Under the pieces are notes generated by a model. The model was not told the origin of the DNA, searched no databases, and was given only the letters and a program-made list of their open reading frames with translations. Below are positions 55,519-63,376 of a stretch of 64,000 nucleotides of DNA, one piece after another. The position numbers and the translations under genes were made by a program. The DNA is taken from positions 9,752-73,751 of the forward strand of contig JAZADZ010000102.1 of the NCBI GenBank assembly GCA_036123135.1. The letters run 5' to 3'. This DNA comes from GCA-2716065 sp036123135. Lineage in GTDB: Bacteria > Bacteroidota > Bacteroidia > Flavobacteriales_D > Parvicellaceae. Each line of letters opens with the position of its first letter. Position 1 is the first letter of the stretch.

Positions 55519-57642
55519 TTGAAAAAAATAATAATAATATTTTTTCTGACTTTAATATGTGATAATTATACAGCGCAATCAAATTATGACAGTCTTTGGA
55601 ATGTATGGAATAACGTTGAAGAACCTGACTCAAATAGAATTAAATCATTATACACAATTGTAAAAGAAGTTTATTTAAATACAAATATAGATAGTGCACT
55701 TATATTAGCTAAAAAAGTCAATGGTCTTGCTCTATCTTCAAAAGTGAATCTTCACATATCAAAATCATATATTTTATTAGGTGCTATATATTTTAGAAGT
55801 AAAGATTATTCCCAAGCTATTACAAGTTATAATCAAGCTTTAGTATACGCTAAAAAAAGTAATTCTTTTGAAGAAATAATAGTATCATATACAGGTTTAG
55901 GAATAGGCTATAAATCGATAGGAGACTTTAATAATGCATTTATTTATTTAGAAAAATCATTAGAAAAGTCAAACACTTATAAAAACTACAACAAAAATAG
56001 CATACTAAATAGTTTAGGTAACCTATTCTCCGAGCAAGAAAAATACCAAGATGGGCTAAAATATTATAAGGAAGCTTTTGATTATGCTTCAGATGAAGAC
56101 AAAATAACAATTTATTATAATATAGGAGCATGTTACATTGAACTAGAAGAGACACAAAAAGCTATAAAACAACTTAACAACGCTTTAATTCTAGCAAAAC
56201 GTTTTGATGATTTAATTTCTCAAATTTACTGTCACAGTGCTTTAAGTTCAGCATATTTAGATACTAAAGAATATACTAAAGCAAAAATAAATCTAGAATT
56301 AGAAAGCAATTTAGTTTCTAACCTTCAAAATGATTTTTATAATGCCATATTATATTTTGATTACGGAAATTATTTTTTAAGTAAGCAAGAAAATAAATCA
56401 GCTATTAATTATTTCAAAAAAGCATTTTTACTTTTTGAAAAACATGAAAGTTTTTCTGACTTATTAGCCATTTCTGAAAATTTATATGAAGCTTACGAAA
56501 AAACAAACGATTTAAGAAATGCATTAAAATATTATAAACTATTTGTTAATTATCAGAACAAAATAATCAATGATGAAATAAAAGAAAAATCTATATCCCA
56601 ATTAACTAAGCATGAAATTGAAAAGAAACAACTGATAAAAGACCAAAAACAAAAAGAAGCTGCCAAGATTGCAAGAATCGAACAATTAAAAAAAGATGCT
56701 ATTGCAAAAAAAGAATCTGAAAACAAAAACTTTTTACTAATTACTAGCCTAGTAATTATAATTTTGGTAATAATATTTACCATAATTTTAATTAGCCGTT
56801 TAAGAATCACTACTAAACAAAAAGGCATTATAGAAAAGCAGAAGAAAAAGGTAGATAATGCATACAGTCAGCTTGAAGAAAAGAATCTTGAGATTCTAGA
56901 CTCAATACAATATGCCAAAAGGTTACAACAAGCTATTCTTCCACCTAAAAAACTTGTAAAAGAGTGGTTGCCCAACTCATTTGTTCTATACAAACCTAAA
57001 GATATTGTAGCAGGAGACTTTTACTGGATGGAAAATATTAATGAATGGATATATTTTGCAGCAGCAGATTGCACAGGACATGGTGTACCAGGGGCTATGG
57101 TATCGGTAGTGTGTTCAAACGCACTTAGTGTCGCCTTACTTGATGAAGGTAAAACAAAACCATCAGAGATTCTCAACAGAACAAGAGAGTTAGTTATAGA
57201 ACGTTTTGAAAGGTCTGAAGAAGAGATCAAAGACGGTATGGATATTTCTCTTTGTGCTCTAAATTACAAAACAGGTAAGATGCAATGGGCGGGTGCAAAC
57301 AATCCTCTCTGGATAATACGTAGTGGATCTGACGTAATAGAGGTTATTCGTGGAGATCAACAACCTATCGGCATTTATGTAACAAGTGATCCATTTCACA
57401 ACCATGAAATAAAGCTTCAAAAAGGAGATTGTATCTATATTTTCACTGATGGCTATCCTGATCAATTTGGAGGAGAAAAGAACAAAAAGTATAAAACCAC
57501 CACACTTAAACGATTTTTACTTACTATTCAAGATAAAGATATGGAAACTCAACGCAAGCTGCTAAGCAAAGAATTTGATAATTGGAAAGCAGACTTTGAG
57601 CAAGTTGATGATGTATGTGTGATTGGGGTTAAAACAGTGTAA
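55519..57642 (+). CDS. cassette 2: TPR / SpoIIE-type serine phosphatase
   Basis: TTG 55519 gives a signal peptide (KKIIIIFFLTLICDNYTAQ); the longer frame starting at 55456 would cross site 1 and is rejected. 707 residues: about seven TPR units, a coiled coil, a membrane helix (about 420-440), a second coiled coil, then a SpoIIE phosphatase domain (GDFYWMENI, DCTGHGVPGAMVS, YIFTDGYPDQFGG). It resembles the chromosomal gene at 28787-30823 closely in layout. Its presence as a cassette of 2.2 kb is unusual. It may act on SiaC-like or anti-sigma-antagonist proteins. Confidence 0.88.
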   Translation: MKKIIIIFFLTLICDNYTAQSNYDSLWNVWNNVEEPDSNRIKSLYTIVKEVYLNTNIDSALILAKKVNGLALSSKVNLHISKSYILLGAIYFRSKDYSQAITSYNQALVYAKKSNSFEEIIVSYTGLGIGYKSIGDFNNAFIYLEKSLEKSNTYKNYNKNSILNSLGNLFSEQEKYQDGLKYYKEAFDYASDEDKITIYYNIGACYIELEETQKAIKQLNNALILAKRFDDLISQIYCHSALSSAYLDTKEYTKAKINLELESNLVSNLQNDFYNAILYFDYGNYFLSKQENKSAINYFKKAFLLFEKHESFSDLLAISENLYEAYEKTNDLRNALKYYKLFVNYQNKIINDEIKEKSISQLTKHEIEKKQLIKDQKQKEAAKIARIEQLKKDAIAKKESENKNFLLITSLVIIILVIIFTIILISRLRITTKQKGIIEKQKKKVDNAYSQLEEKNLEILDSIQYAKRLQQAILPPKKLVKEWLPNSFVLYKPKDIVAGDFYWMENINEWIYFAAADCTGHGVPGAMVSVVCSNALSVALLDEGKTKPSEILNRTRELVIERFERSEEEIKDGMDISLCALNYKTGKMQWAGANNPLWIIRSGSDVIEVIRGDQQPIGIYVTSDPFHNHEIKLQKGDCIYIFTDGYPDQFGGEKNKKYKTTTLKRFLLTIQDKDMETQRKLLSKEFDNWKADFEQVDDVCVIGVKTV

Positions 57643-57653
57643 TGTTAAACGCC

Positions 57654-57707
57654 CTACAACACAGTCTAAACCAAATTACTTAACTTGGTTTAGCCAGACC
57701 GTTAGTA
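57654..57707 (+). other. attC-like site 2
   Basis: CTACAAC (57654-57660), stem CTAAACCAA/TTGGTTTAG (57666-57674, 57685-57693), CCGTTAGTA (GTT at 57701). GCCCTACAAC complements the cassette 2 start GTTGTAGAGC in 9 of 10 bases. Confidence 0.78.
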
Positions 57708-57728
57708 GTAATTTAAATAACTTTAATT

Positions 57729-58421
57729 ATGAAAAAATTATCCTCAATTATATATATATGTCTAATATTAAGTAGCTATGGACAAAGTAAAAAGGAATTA
57801 CACGCATCAATTGAAAGAATGAAAAATGATTCAATATCCATGACTAAAATAATTTCTCAACATGAATCAAGTATAACTCAACACAAATCAACCATAATTA
57901 AAAAAGATGAAATTATATCAAAACTTAATATTGAAGCTAATTCCATTAAAAAGAAATTAGATGATCTAATTATCTTGAATCAAAATTTAGAAGAAAAAAT
58001 AAACGATTTTAATATTAAATTAATCAACACGAACGATTCATTAAAATATTTAAATGAAATTTTAAAGTCAAATAGTGAATCTATAAACACTAAAGACCTT
58101 ATGAAATGGAGAATTACCTATTTCGAAGGTGTAGTAGATTATTATGATTCATATGATGGTTTAGATGCTTTATATGTTAATCTAAAAAACGGAAACAAAA
58201 TAACTTTTTACACATCAGCTGGTGATGGATTAGAATGGGTAGAAATAAAAGATAAAAATCCCCCATATACATATAATTTAAATGGCTGTTATTTTGAAGG
58301 CGGCTGCAGAATTAGAGGGTACTATGGTAAAGGTTACTATGGTGGGTATGGATCACCATCTGGAAGTGGCGGCATATCTCCAGGAATTGTAAATAGAATT
58401 GTTTACGTTGAAAATTATTGA
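57729..58421 (+). CDS. cassette 3: secreted coiled-coil protein, unknown
   Basis: 230 residues. Signal peptide 1-19 (IIYICLILSSYGQ), coiled coil about 22-115 (HASIERMKNDSISMTKII...), and a C-terminal domain ending in a Gly/Tyr-rich tail (YYGKGYYGGYGSPSGSGG). No family recognised. Its start lies 28 nt after the junction; it is alone in the cassette. Resembles the cassette 6 protein in its QSKK-coiled-coil start. Confidence 0.7.
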   Translation: MKKLSSIIYICLILSSYGQSKKELHASIERMKNDSISMTKIISQHESSITQHKSTIIKKDEIISKLNIEANSIKKKLDDLIILNQNLEEKINDFNIKLINTNDSLKYLNEILKSNSESINTKDLMKWRITYFEGVVDYYDSYDGLDALYVNLKNGNKITFYTSAGDGLEWVEIKDKNPPYTYNLNGCYFEGGCRIRGYYGKGYYGGYGSPSGSGGISPGIVNRIVYVENY

Positions 58422-58429
58422 CCCAACAC

Positions 58430-58483
58430 TACTAACACAGTCTAAACTAAATTGTATAAAATAGTTTAGCCGCAACGTTATGG
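58430..58483 (+). other. attC-like site 3
   Basis: TACTAAC (58430-58436), stem CTAAACTA/TAGTTTAG (58442-58449, 58462-58469), CAACGTTATGG with GTT at 58477. ACTACTAAC complements the cassette 3 start GTTAGTAGT in 9 of 9 bases. Confidence 0.78.
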
Positions 58484-58508
58484 TTAATTGTTGTAAAAAA
58501 TAATAAAT

Positions 58509-59633
58509 ATGAAAAAACAGAATAATATATTTTTATTGATTCTTTTTATCGCTCTTTTTTCAAGTTGCAACAATGAAGAAAATAATAAAATAATAGAAGA
58601 ACCCGTAGATGAACAATCAAAAATAAATAGAGACCCGGACGATAGAAAGGATTTTGCAAATGTTTACTGGAAAAAACAATACACTTTATTTGATCTAATA
58701 ACTGATGAACCAATTTTCCCTGTGAATGTAAATGGGACTCTCATTTATAAAATCTATTATTCAAGCAACGAAGATCCAAACCCATACTACAAAGAGTTTA
58801 CAGCTGAACAATTAGAAAATCACCTATTCTATAAATTTAAAAACAAAGAAAATTGTATGATTTTCTGTAATAGAAAAAAGCAAAACGAAAATGGAAAAAA
58901 GCCAGATCCTAACATAACTTATTCTTTAAAGGAAGCATTGGCAAATGATTTTATTAAAATATCAGCAGATGGTAATGGTACTTACCGTAATATTAAATTA
59001 AATTTAGAAAACAAATCAGACGCTAGTTGTAAGCTTACACTTCCCGCCGGTTTGTATTTTGAAAACCCAGATGACAAATCACAAAGTCTTATAACCGCAA
59101 AAAAAATAGATATAATAACGATAGATGACAAACAAAAGTTCAGCCTAGATGTACCTTCATTTTGTACCAATGTAAAGCAAAGTGTGCCCGGATTATTAAA
59201 AGATTGGAATCATAATCCAAATTATAATGGTGGATTAGATGAGGTTATCGCTTTTTATGGTAAATATGAAAAGGGTATCAACAAATGGTTAGAGAAAAAA
59301 AATAAAGAATTTTCAGATGAAAATAAACGGATGCTATTTTTTCAAACAGTTATTTGGTATCATGAAGGTGCTCAATATCAAGAAATACTAGAAATGTTGA
59401 AAAATGATGTTTTCAAAAATGATATTGAAAAAGCTAAAGTATGGTTAGACAATATTCAGCAAGAAGCTTCTCAATTAGCGCAATTGATTAAAGAACGAGA
59501 TTCAGAAAAAATTAAAACCTGGCTTAAAGAAAAAACTTTAGAATTAATCCCAACGTCTGAACAAGTCGATGAAGCAGTTGACAAAGGGAAGAAAACGCTT
59601 GATAAGTTTCGAAACAGACTAAAGGGGAGATAA
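58509..59633 (+). CDS. cassette 4: lipoprotein of unknown function
   Basis: 374 residues. Lipoprotein signal with FSSC (about Cys19). The N-terminal part has mixed beta structure (VNVNGTLIYKIYYSSNEDPNPYYK), the C-terminal half is helical (EKGINKWLEKKNKEFSDENKRM, EMLKNDVFKNDIEKAK). No recognised domain. Starts 32 nt after the junction. Confidence 0.7.
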   Translation: MKKQNNIFLLILFIALFSSCNNEENNKIIEEPVDEQSKINRDPDDRKDFANVYWKKQYTLFDLITDEPIFPVNVNGTLIYKIYYSSNEDPNPYYKEFTAEQLENHLFYKFKNKENCMIFCNRKKQNENGKKPDPNITYSLKEALANDFIKISADGNGTYRNIKLNLENKSDASCKLTLPAGLYFENPDDKSQSLITAKKIDIITIDDKQKFSLDVPSFCTNVKQSVPGLLKDWNHNPNYNGGLDEVIAFYGKYEKGINKWLEKKNKEFSDENKRMLFFQTVIWYHEGAQYQEILEMLKNDVFKNDIEKAKVWLDNIQQEASQLAQLIKERDSEKIKTWLKEKTLELIPTSEQVDEAVDKGKKTLDKFRNRLKGR

Positions 59634-59641
59634 AAACCAGC

Positions 59642-59693
59642 CCATAACAAAAGTTAAACTGCATTAAAACGCAGCTTAGCCAAAACGTTAAAG
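59642..59693 (+). other. attC-like site 4
   Basis: CCATAAC (59642-59648), stem TAAACTGC/GCAGCTTA with one mismatch, AACGTTAAAG with GTT at 59687. CCATAAC complements the cassette 4 start in 7 of 10 bases. Confidence 0.75.
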
Positions 59694-59720
59694 GCAATTA
59701 AAAAGTAGAACGTTTTAAAT

Positions 59721-60359
59721 ATGAGTAATGAACGACCAACATTCAAAGAATGGGTTGCTGAGAATCCCAGAAAAAGTATCAATGACTATTACAAAATATA
59801 TGGTACTGAATTTTCAGATTCAACTGCAAAAGTAAAGACAAAACCAACCCAACAGAGTTATTCAAATGATTTTAATAGTTATTCAGTTGATAGTAAAATG
59901 GCTTTCAATTCTTTACAGATTATTTGTATGATTTTCTCTGGCATTATGACTGCATCTTATTTTTTACCTTGGCTTGAATATAATGTTATGGGCCAAAATC
60001 TTGTTAGTGTTACAGGTTTTGAAGTGCCAAAGATGATTCAAGATATTGAACAATTTAAAAACATGTTCCGTACTGATAAAACATATAATTCTCCAAATAT
60101 ATTTTATGTGTTGCATTTGTTTCCAATTTGTGGTGTAGGAATATTAATTTCAGTTATTTCAAAAACAAATGTTTTCCGTTTTCTTGGAGAGTTAACAATT
60201 ATCATAATTATGTGTTGGTTTATACATAAACTAGTGGCACTTCAAACAAATTCAGTTATAAAAATGTCGATATTAGATTTCGCTGGTCTTGGACTGTTTT
60301 TTTCTGTCATTTGTTCAATATATTTTCTTTTTGATTTATTGAAATTAATTACAAAATGA
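59721..60359 (+). CDS. cassette 5: four-helix membrane protein, unknown
   Basis: 212 residues. A short cytoplasmic N-terminus (PTFKEWVAENPRKSINDYYKIYG) precedes about four membrane segments (about 70-90, 125-145, 150-170, 190-210). No known family. Starts 34 nt after the junction. Confidence 0.7.
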   Translation: MSNERPTFKEWVAENPRKSINDYYKIYGTEFSDSTAKVKTKPTQQSYSNDFNSYSVDSKMAFNSLQIICMIFSGIMTASYFLPWLEYNVMGQNLVSVTGFEVPKMIQDIEQFKNMFRTDKTYNSPNIFYVLHLFPICGVGILISVISKTNVFRFLGELTIIIIMCWFIHKLVALQTNSVIKMSILDFAGLGLFFSVICSIYFLFDLLKLITK

Positions 60360-60364
60360 ACAGC

Positions 60365-60472
60365 CTACAACAACAAACAAGCGACATTTTTTTTATAATT
60401 GAATAGGTTCCGCTGAGGCTTCACCGGAATAATAAGGTAAAAAAACGCGTGCCTGTTTGCAGGCCGTTAACT
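60365..60472 (+). other. attC-like site 5, long variant
   Basis: CTACAAC (60365-60371) and GTTAACT (60466-60472) flank about 94 nt. Inner pairs CAAACAaGC / GCcTGTTTG with one internal mismatch, plus a central imperfect palindrome TTCCGC...CGGAA. The cassette end GCCTACAAC complements GTTAAAGGC in 7 of 10 bases when the longer strings are compared. Confidence 0.6.
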
Positions 60473-60479
60473 TAATTAA

Positions 60480-61418
60480 ATGAAAATAAGTTCGATGAAA
60501 AAAACAGTTTTATGCACTGCAATGGTTTTTTTAATATTCATTGCAAATGCTCAAAGTAAAAAGCAACAAATTGAAAGCCTCACTATTTCAATTGATAGCT
60601 TGAACCAATTAATTACTAATGAACGTAATAATTTTAATTTTACAATAGATAGCTTAAATAAGCTTCTTAGGTACAGTCAACAAAATTTTGATTTAAAGAT
60701 TACGAATTCTAATGATAAAATTAAAAATCTGATTATAGAACAAAATAAATTAAATTCTATAAATGATTCGATTAATCGTGAGCTTAATATTATAAAAAAA
60801 GAAAAACTAATATTAAATCAAAAATTTTCTATTCTTAGCAAAAATGTTGATTCACTAAAGCAACAAATATTAGAATTTAACAAAAATACATCAATAAACT
60901 CATTTCGTAATTCTATTAAATTTGAGAACTTTTTATTTTATTTCTTATCTACAGTTTACTCTGAAAAAAATATAGATAGCTTAATTTATGTTTCTTCTCC
61001 AATGATTTTGGACTTGATTGATAATAACATTGGCTTTGGACGGTTTTGGAATATGGGTGCTACTTGTAATTTATTCAATTCCGATGGATTTGGCTATAAT
61101 TTTTATGAAGATTACTTTGGTAAAACAGAGCCCAAAATATTAAATTATGCTTTTTTCAAAAATCAAAAACCAGAAGGTGGACTCTGTGAAGAAGCATCTA
61201 CTTCAAATGGAATTTATTACAGCCAGATCAATAAACTTCCAGAAGATTGGGATATGGAAAAAGATGAATCAATTCCTTCACCACAAAAGTTAAATTATTT
61301 AAAAAAATTTATAGTTCAAATTCAATACGATTCTTGGATAGTAAAAACTTTTTATTTTGTTGAATCAAACAATAAATGGTTTTTACTTTACATTTATGAT
61401 TGCGATTGCAGTTCCTAA
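60480..61418 (+). CDS. cassette 6: secreted coiled-coil protein, unknown
   Basis: 312 residues; a second ATG at 60495 is also possible. Signal peptide with a cleavage-like ANAQS. A long coiled coil from about 30 to 145 (IESLTISIDSLNQLITNERNN), then a globular domain ending SSNGIYYSQINKLPED and IYDCDCSS. It shares the QSKKxQIExL start with the cassette 3 protein but the C-terminal domains differ. Function not recognised. Confidence 0.68.
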   Translation: MKISSMKKTVLCTAMVFLIFIANAQSKKQQIESLTISIDSLNQLITNERNNFNFTIDSLNKLLRYSQQNFDLKITNSNDKIKNLIIEQNKLNSINDSINRELNIIKKEKLILNQKFSILSKNVDSLKQQILEFNKNTSINSFRNSIKFENFLFYFLSTVYSEKNIDSLIYVSSPMILDLIDNNIGFGRFWNMGATCNLFNSDGFGYNFYEDYFGKTEPKILNYAFFKNQKPEGGLCEEASTSNGIYYSQINKLPEDWDMEKDESIPSPQKLNYLKKFIVQIQYDSWIVKTFYFVESNNKWFLLYIYDCDCSS

Positions 61419-61472
61419 AAGGAACAAACGCTCATTATAAATAAATTGAATTAAAACGTAATTTACTTCAAA
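61419..61472 (+). other. degenerate attC-like site 6
   Basis: AAGGAAC (61419-61425) and CTTCAAA (61466-61472) stand 40 nt apart, the usual site spacing, with inner stem TAAATT/AATTTA (61442-61447, 61460-61465). The GTT of the right arm has become CTT, so the site looks decayed. No arm-to-arm match was found. Confidence 0.4.
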
Positions 61473-61482
61473 ATATTTAATA

Positions 61483-62010
61483 ATGAATGTATTAGATAAA
61501 ATGAAAAAAGTAATGCCAATTATCGGAGTAATCCTTTTTGCTTCATTAATTCTATCAAACTGTGATTCAAACTCAGAAACCAAAGTTGTTGATACTTCTA
61601 ATTCAATAAATACATCTAAAAAATCTACAATCCCTGAACTTTCAAAAGAATTTTTAGGAAATTATCATGGTATTCAGCCCAGTTATTTTATGAAGAACCA
61701 ATATGGTGACGATATGGTAATTGCTGGAAACAAGGTTCCTGTTCCATCAAGTGATTTTAAATTTTTATTGAAAGAAAATAATGTTGTTAGTTTACAACAA
61801 ACAAATTCAGAGGATAACAGCAGATATTATTATAACGGAAATTACAAAATTTTAAGTGATGATTCAGGTTTCATTAAAACTGAGTGTTCACTGAGCGATG
61901 GACAAGGATCTTCACCTACTTATATTTTAGAAATAAGTAAAACTGATAAAATAGGAAAGTGTATTGGCAAAACAAATGAACCTGAATTTCAAATTTCAAA
62001 AATTAAATAA
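61483..62010 (+). CDS. cassette 7: small lipoprotein, unknown
   Basis: 175 residues; ATG at 61501 is an alternative start. Lipoprotein signal with SNC (Cys near 27). The body is probably beta-rich (YGDDMVIAGNKVPVPSSDFK, YYNGNYKILSDDSG). No known family. Confidence 0.65.
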   Translation: MNVLDKMKKVMPIIGVILFASLILSNCDSNSETKVVDTSNSINTSKKSTIPELSKEFLGNYHGIQPSYFMKNQYGDDMVIAGNKVPVPSSDFKFLLKENNVVSLQQTNSEDNSRYYYNGNYKILSDDSGFIKTECSLSDGQGSSPTYILEISKTDKIGKCIGKTNEPEFQISKIK

Positions 62011-62081
62011 AACCGAAAGTTTTTTTATAATTCAATTCTTGTTTTTTTAAGAAATAAATCATTGCACTCACAAAATCCAAT

Positions 62082-62134
62082 ACATAACGGTTTTTAAACC
62101 AAAATGTATAGTTTTTTTAATAGCAACGTTATTT
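62082..62134 (+). other. attC-like site 7
   Basis: ACATAAC (62082-62088), stem TTAAAC/GTTTTTTTAA of imperfect pairing, CAACGTTATTT with GTT at 62128. AAC-to-GTT spacing is 39 nt. The left arm ATACATAAC is almost the same as in site 0. Confidence 0.6.
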
Positions 62135-62187
62135 GAAATTACATACAGAATTTTTAACTTAAGGAACTAAATACTAATAAATAAAAT

Positions 62188-63243
62188 ATGAAAAAAATTC
62201 TAGGAATTATTATGATTTCAATGTTTACAATCATTGGAACAACCTACTCTCAATATTTAACCATTTCTGCAAAAGGAGGTGAAAGCAGCGTGAATTGGAG
62301 TGAAATTATGAGCGATTATGAAAGTCCAGATTATGACGGACCCCCCTTTTGGTATGCATGTATTAATGCACCCCAAAATGCAAAGGCATCATCTACATTA
62401 AGTCCTCAAGGCAAATACAACTATTATGCAAAAAATTTAAATGATAATGACCCTCGCACTGCATGGGTTGAGGGAAAAAGCGATTATGGCATAGGAGAAT
62501 ACTTTATGGTTCAGGGTGATATGTTTGGGGATAATACAATCTATATTTTTAATGGGTACCAACATTCCTATTCCTCATGGAAAAACAACTCTAGAGTGAA
62601 AAAATTTAGGGTATATGCAGATGATAGAGCTATTTGTTATTTAGATCTACAAGATAAAATGGGTGGTCAATATTTCAATCTTCCAAATGATGATTTATAT
62701 GGAAAATGGATTAAGTTTGAAATCGTAGAGGTTTATAAAGGAGAAAAATGGAATGACGTTGCTATTTCCGAGATTCATACTAAAGGTTGCTGCTTTAACA
62801 CCAATACTAACATTCTTAATTTTGATCAACCTCTAAAAATTGAAAAAATACAAAATGGAAACAAGATAGCTTCCGTAAATATAGAAACAGATAAAATTAA
62901 AGAAATAAAGGTAATCCGATCAGCCAAACAAATTCATCATACATTGTTAAAAATTTCAACCAAAGACCATACAGTCGAATTAACTCCATCACATCCATTG
63001 TTTGTTAAAGAGGTTGGTTTAATCTCGTTGTATAACTTGAAAAGAGATTTAAATTTCAGTAATTATAACGAAATGCTTGGTGAAGTTGAAATTTTAGTAT
63101 GGAACAGTCTAAAACAAAAAACTGAGTATCAAAAACTTGCAAAAGTTGATATTTTAAATGGCAATTTTGAAACACATACGATTCTAAAATTAGATAAAGG
63201 TGAAACATACATTGCTAATGGTTTTGTAACTTCAGTCTACTGA
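62188..63243 (+). CDS. cassette 8: discoidin-like domain plus C-terminal Hint domain
   Basis: 351 residues. Signal peptide 1-21; a discoidin/NADase-type glycan-binding domain about 60-198 (ASSTLSPQGKYNYYAKNLNDNDPRTAWVEGKSDYGIGEY split across the typical loops); then Cys201-Cys202 opens a Hint (hedgehog/intein-like) domain: CCFNTNTNIL, KIEKIQNGNK, ELTPSHPLFV (His block) and ANGFVTSVY at the very C-terminus. Hint domains self-cleave peptides; this one ends without the usual HN. Last clear cassette of the array. Confidence 0.72.
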   Translation: MKKILGIIMISMFTIIGTTYSQYLTISAKGGESSVNWSEIMSDYESPDYDGPPFWYACINAPQNAKASSTLSPQGKYNYYAKNLNDNDPRTAWVEGKSDYGIGEYFMVQGDMFGDNTIYIFNGYQHSYSSWKNNSRVKKFRVYADDRAICYLDLQDKMGGQYFNLPNDDLYGKWIKFEIVEVYKGEKWNDVAISEIHTKGCCFNTNTNILNFDQPLKIEKIQNGNKIASVNIETDKIKEIKVIRSAKQIHHTLLKISTKDHTVELTPSHPLFVKEVGLISLYNLKRDLNFSNYNEMLGEVEILVWNSLKQKTEYQKLAKVDILNGNFETHTILKLDKGETYIANGFVTSVY

Positions 63244-63272
63244 TTCTGATATTTCTTTAAATTTCAATTATT

Positions 63273-63350
63273 TTACAACAATGTTTTCCTGTTAATTACA
63301 ATTTATGTTGTTATACAATAATCTCATTCAAAATAAATAAATTGTAATTA
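63273..63350 (+). other. possible decayed site 8 with 14-bp inverted repeat
   Basis: TTACAAC (63273-63279) and GTTATAC (63310-63316) could be arms, but the match is poor. TAATTACAATTTAT (63293-63306) and ATAAATTGTAATTA (63337-63350) form a perfect 14-bp inverted repeat over a 30-nt loop, which could be a terminator-like or site remnant. Confidence 0.35.
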
Positions 63351-63376
63351 CCAAAAAACTTGAAAATAAATAAAAA

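Larger units (their letters stand above)
53894..63350 (+). mobile_element. integron-like array: Xer-type recombinase plus eight gene cassettes
   Basis: A tyrosine recombinase gene is followed by eight short, co-directional single-gene units separated by regularly built imperfect palindromes (xxxxAAC, stem-loop, (A/C)CGTTxxxx). In six of the nine sites 38-40 nt (29 nt in the first, 94 nt in one long site) separate AAC from GTT. For units 1-5 the start of a unit is complementary to its own end, as in integron cassettes. Each ORF begins 14-60 nt after the junction. The array ends near or beyond 63350; the right-hand boundary is not clear. Confidence 0.75.

Noticed and set aside
53894..63350. Prophage or conjugative element
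   Set aside because: No phage structural, terminase, relaxase, MobB or Tra genes and no att duplication were seen.
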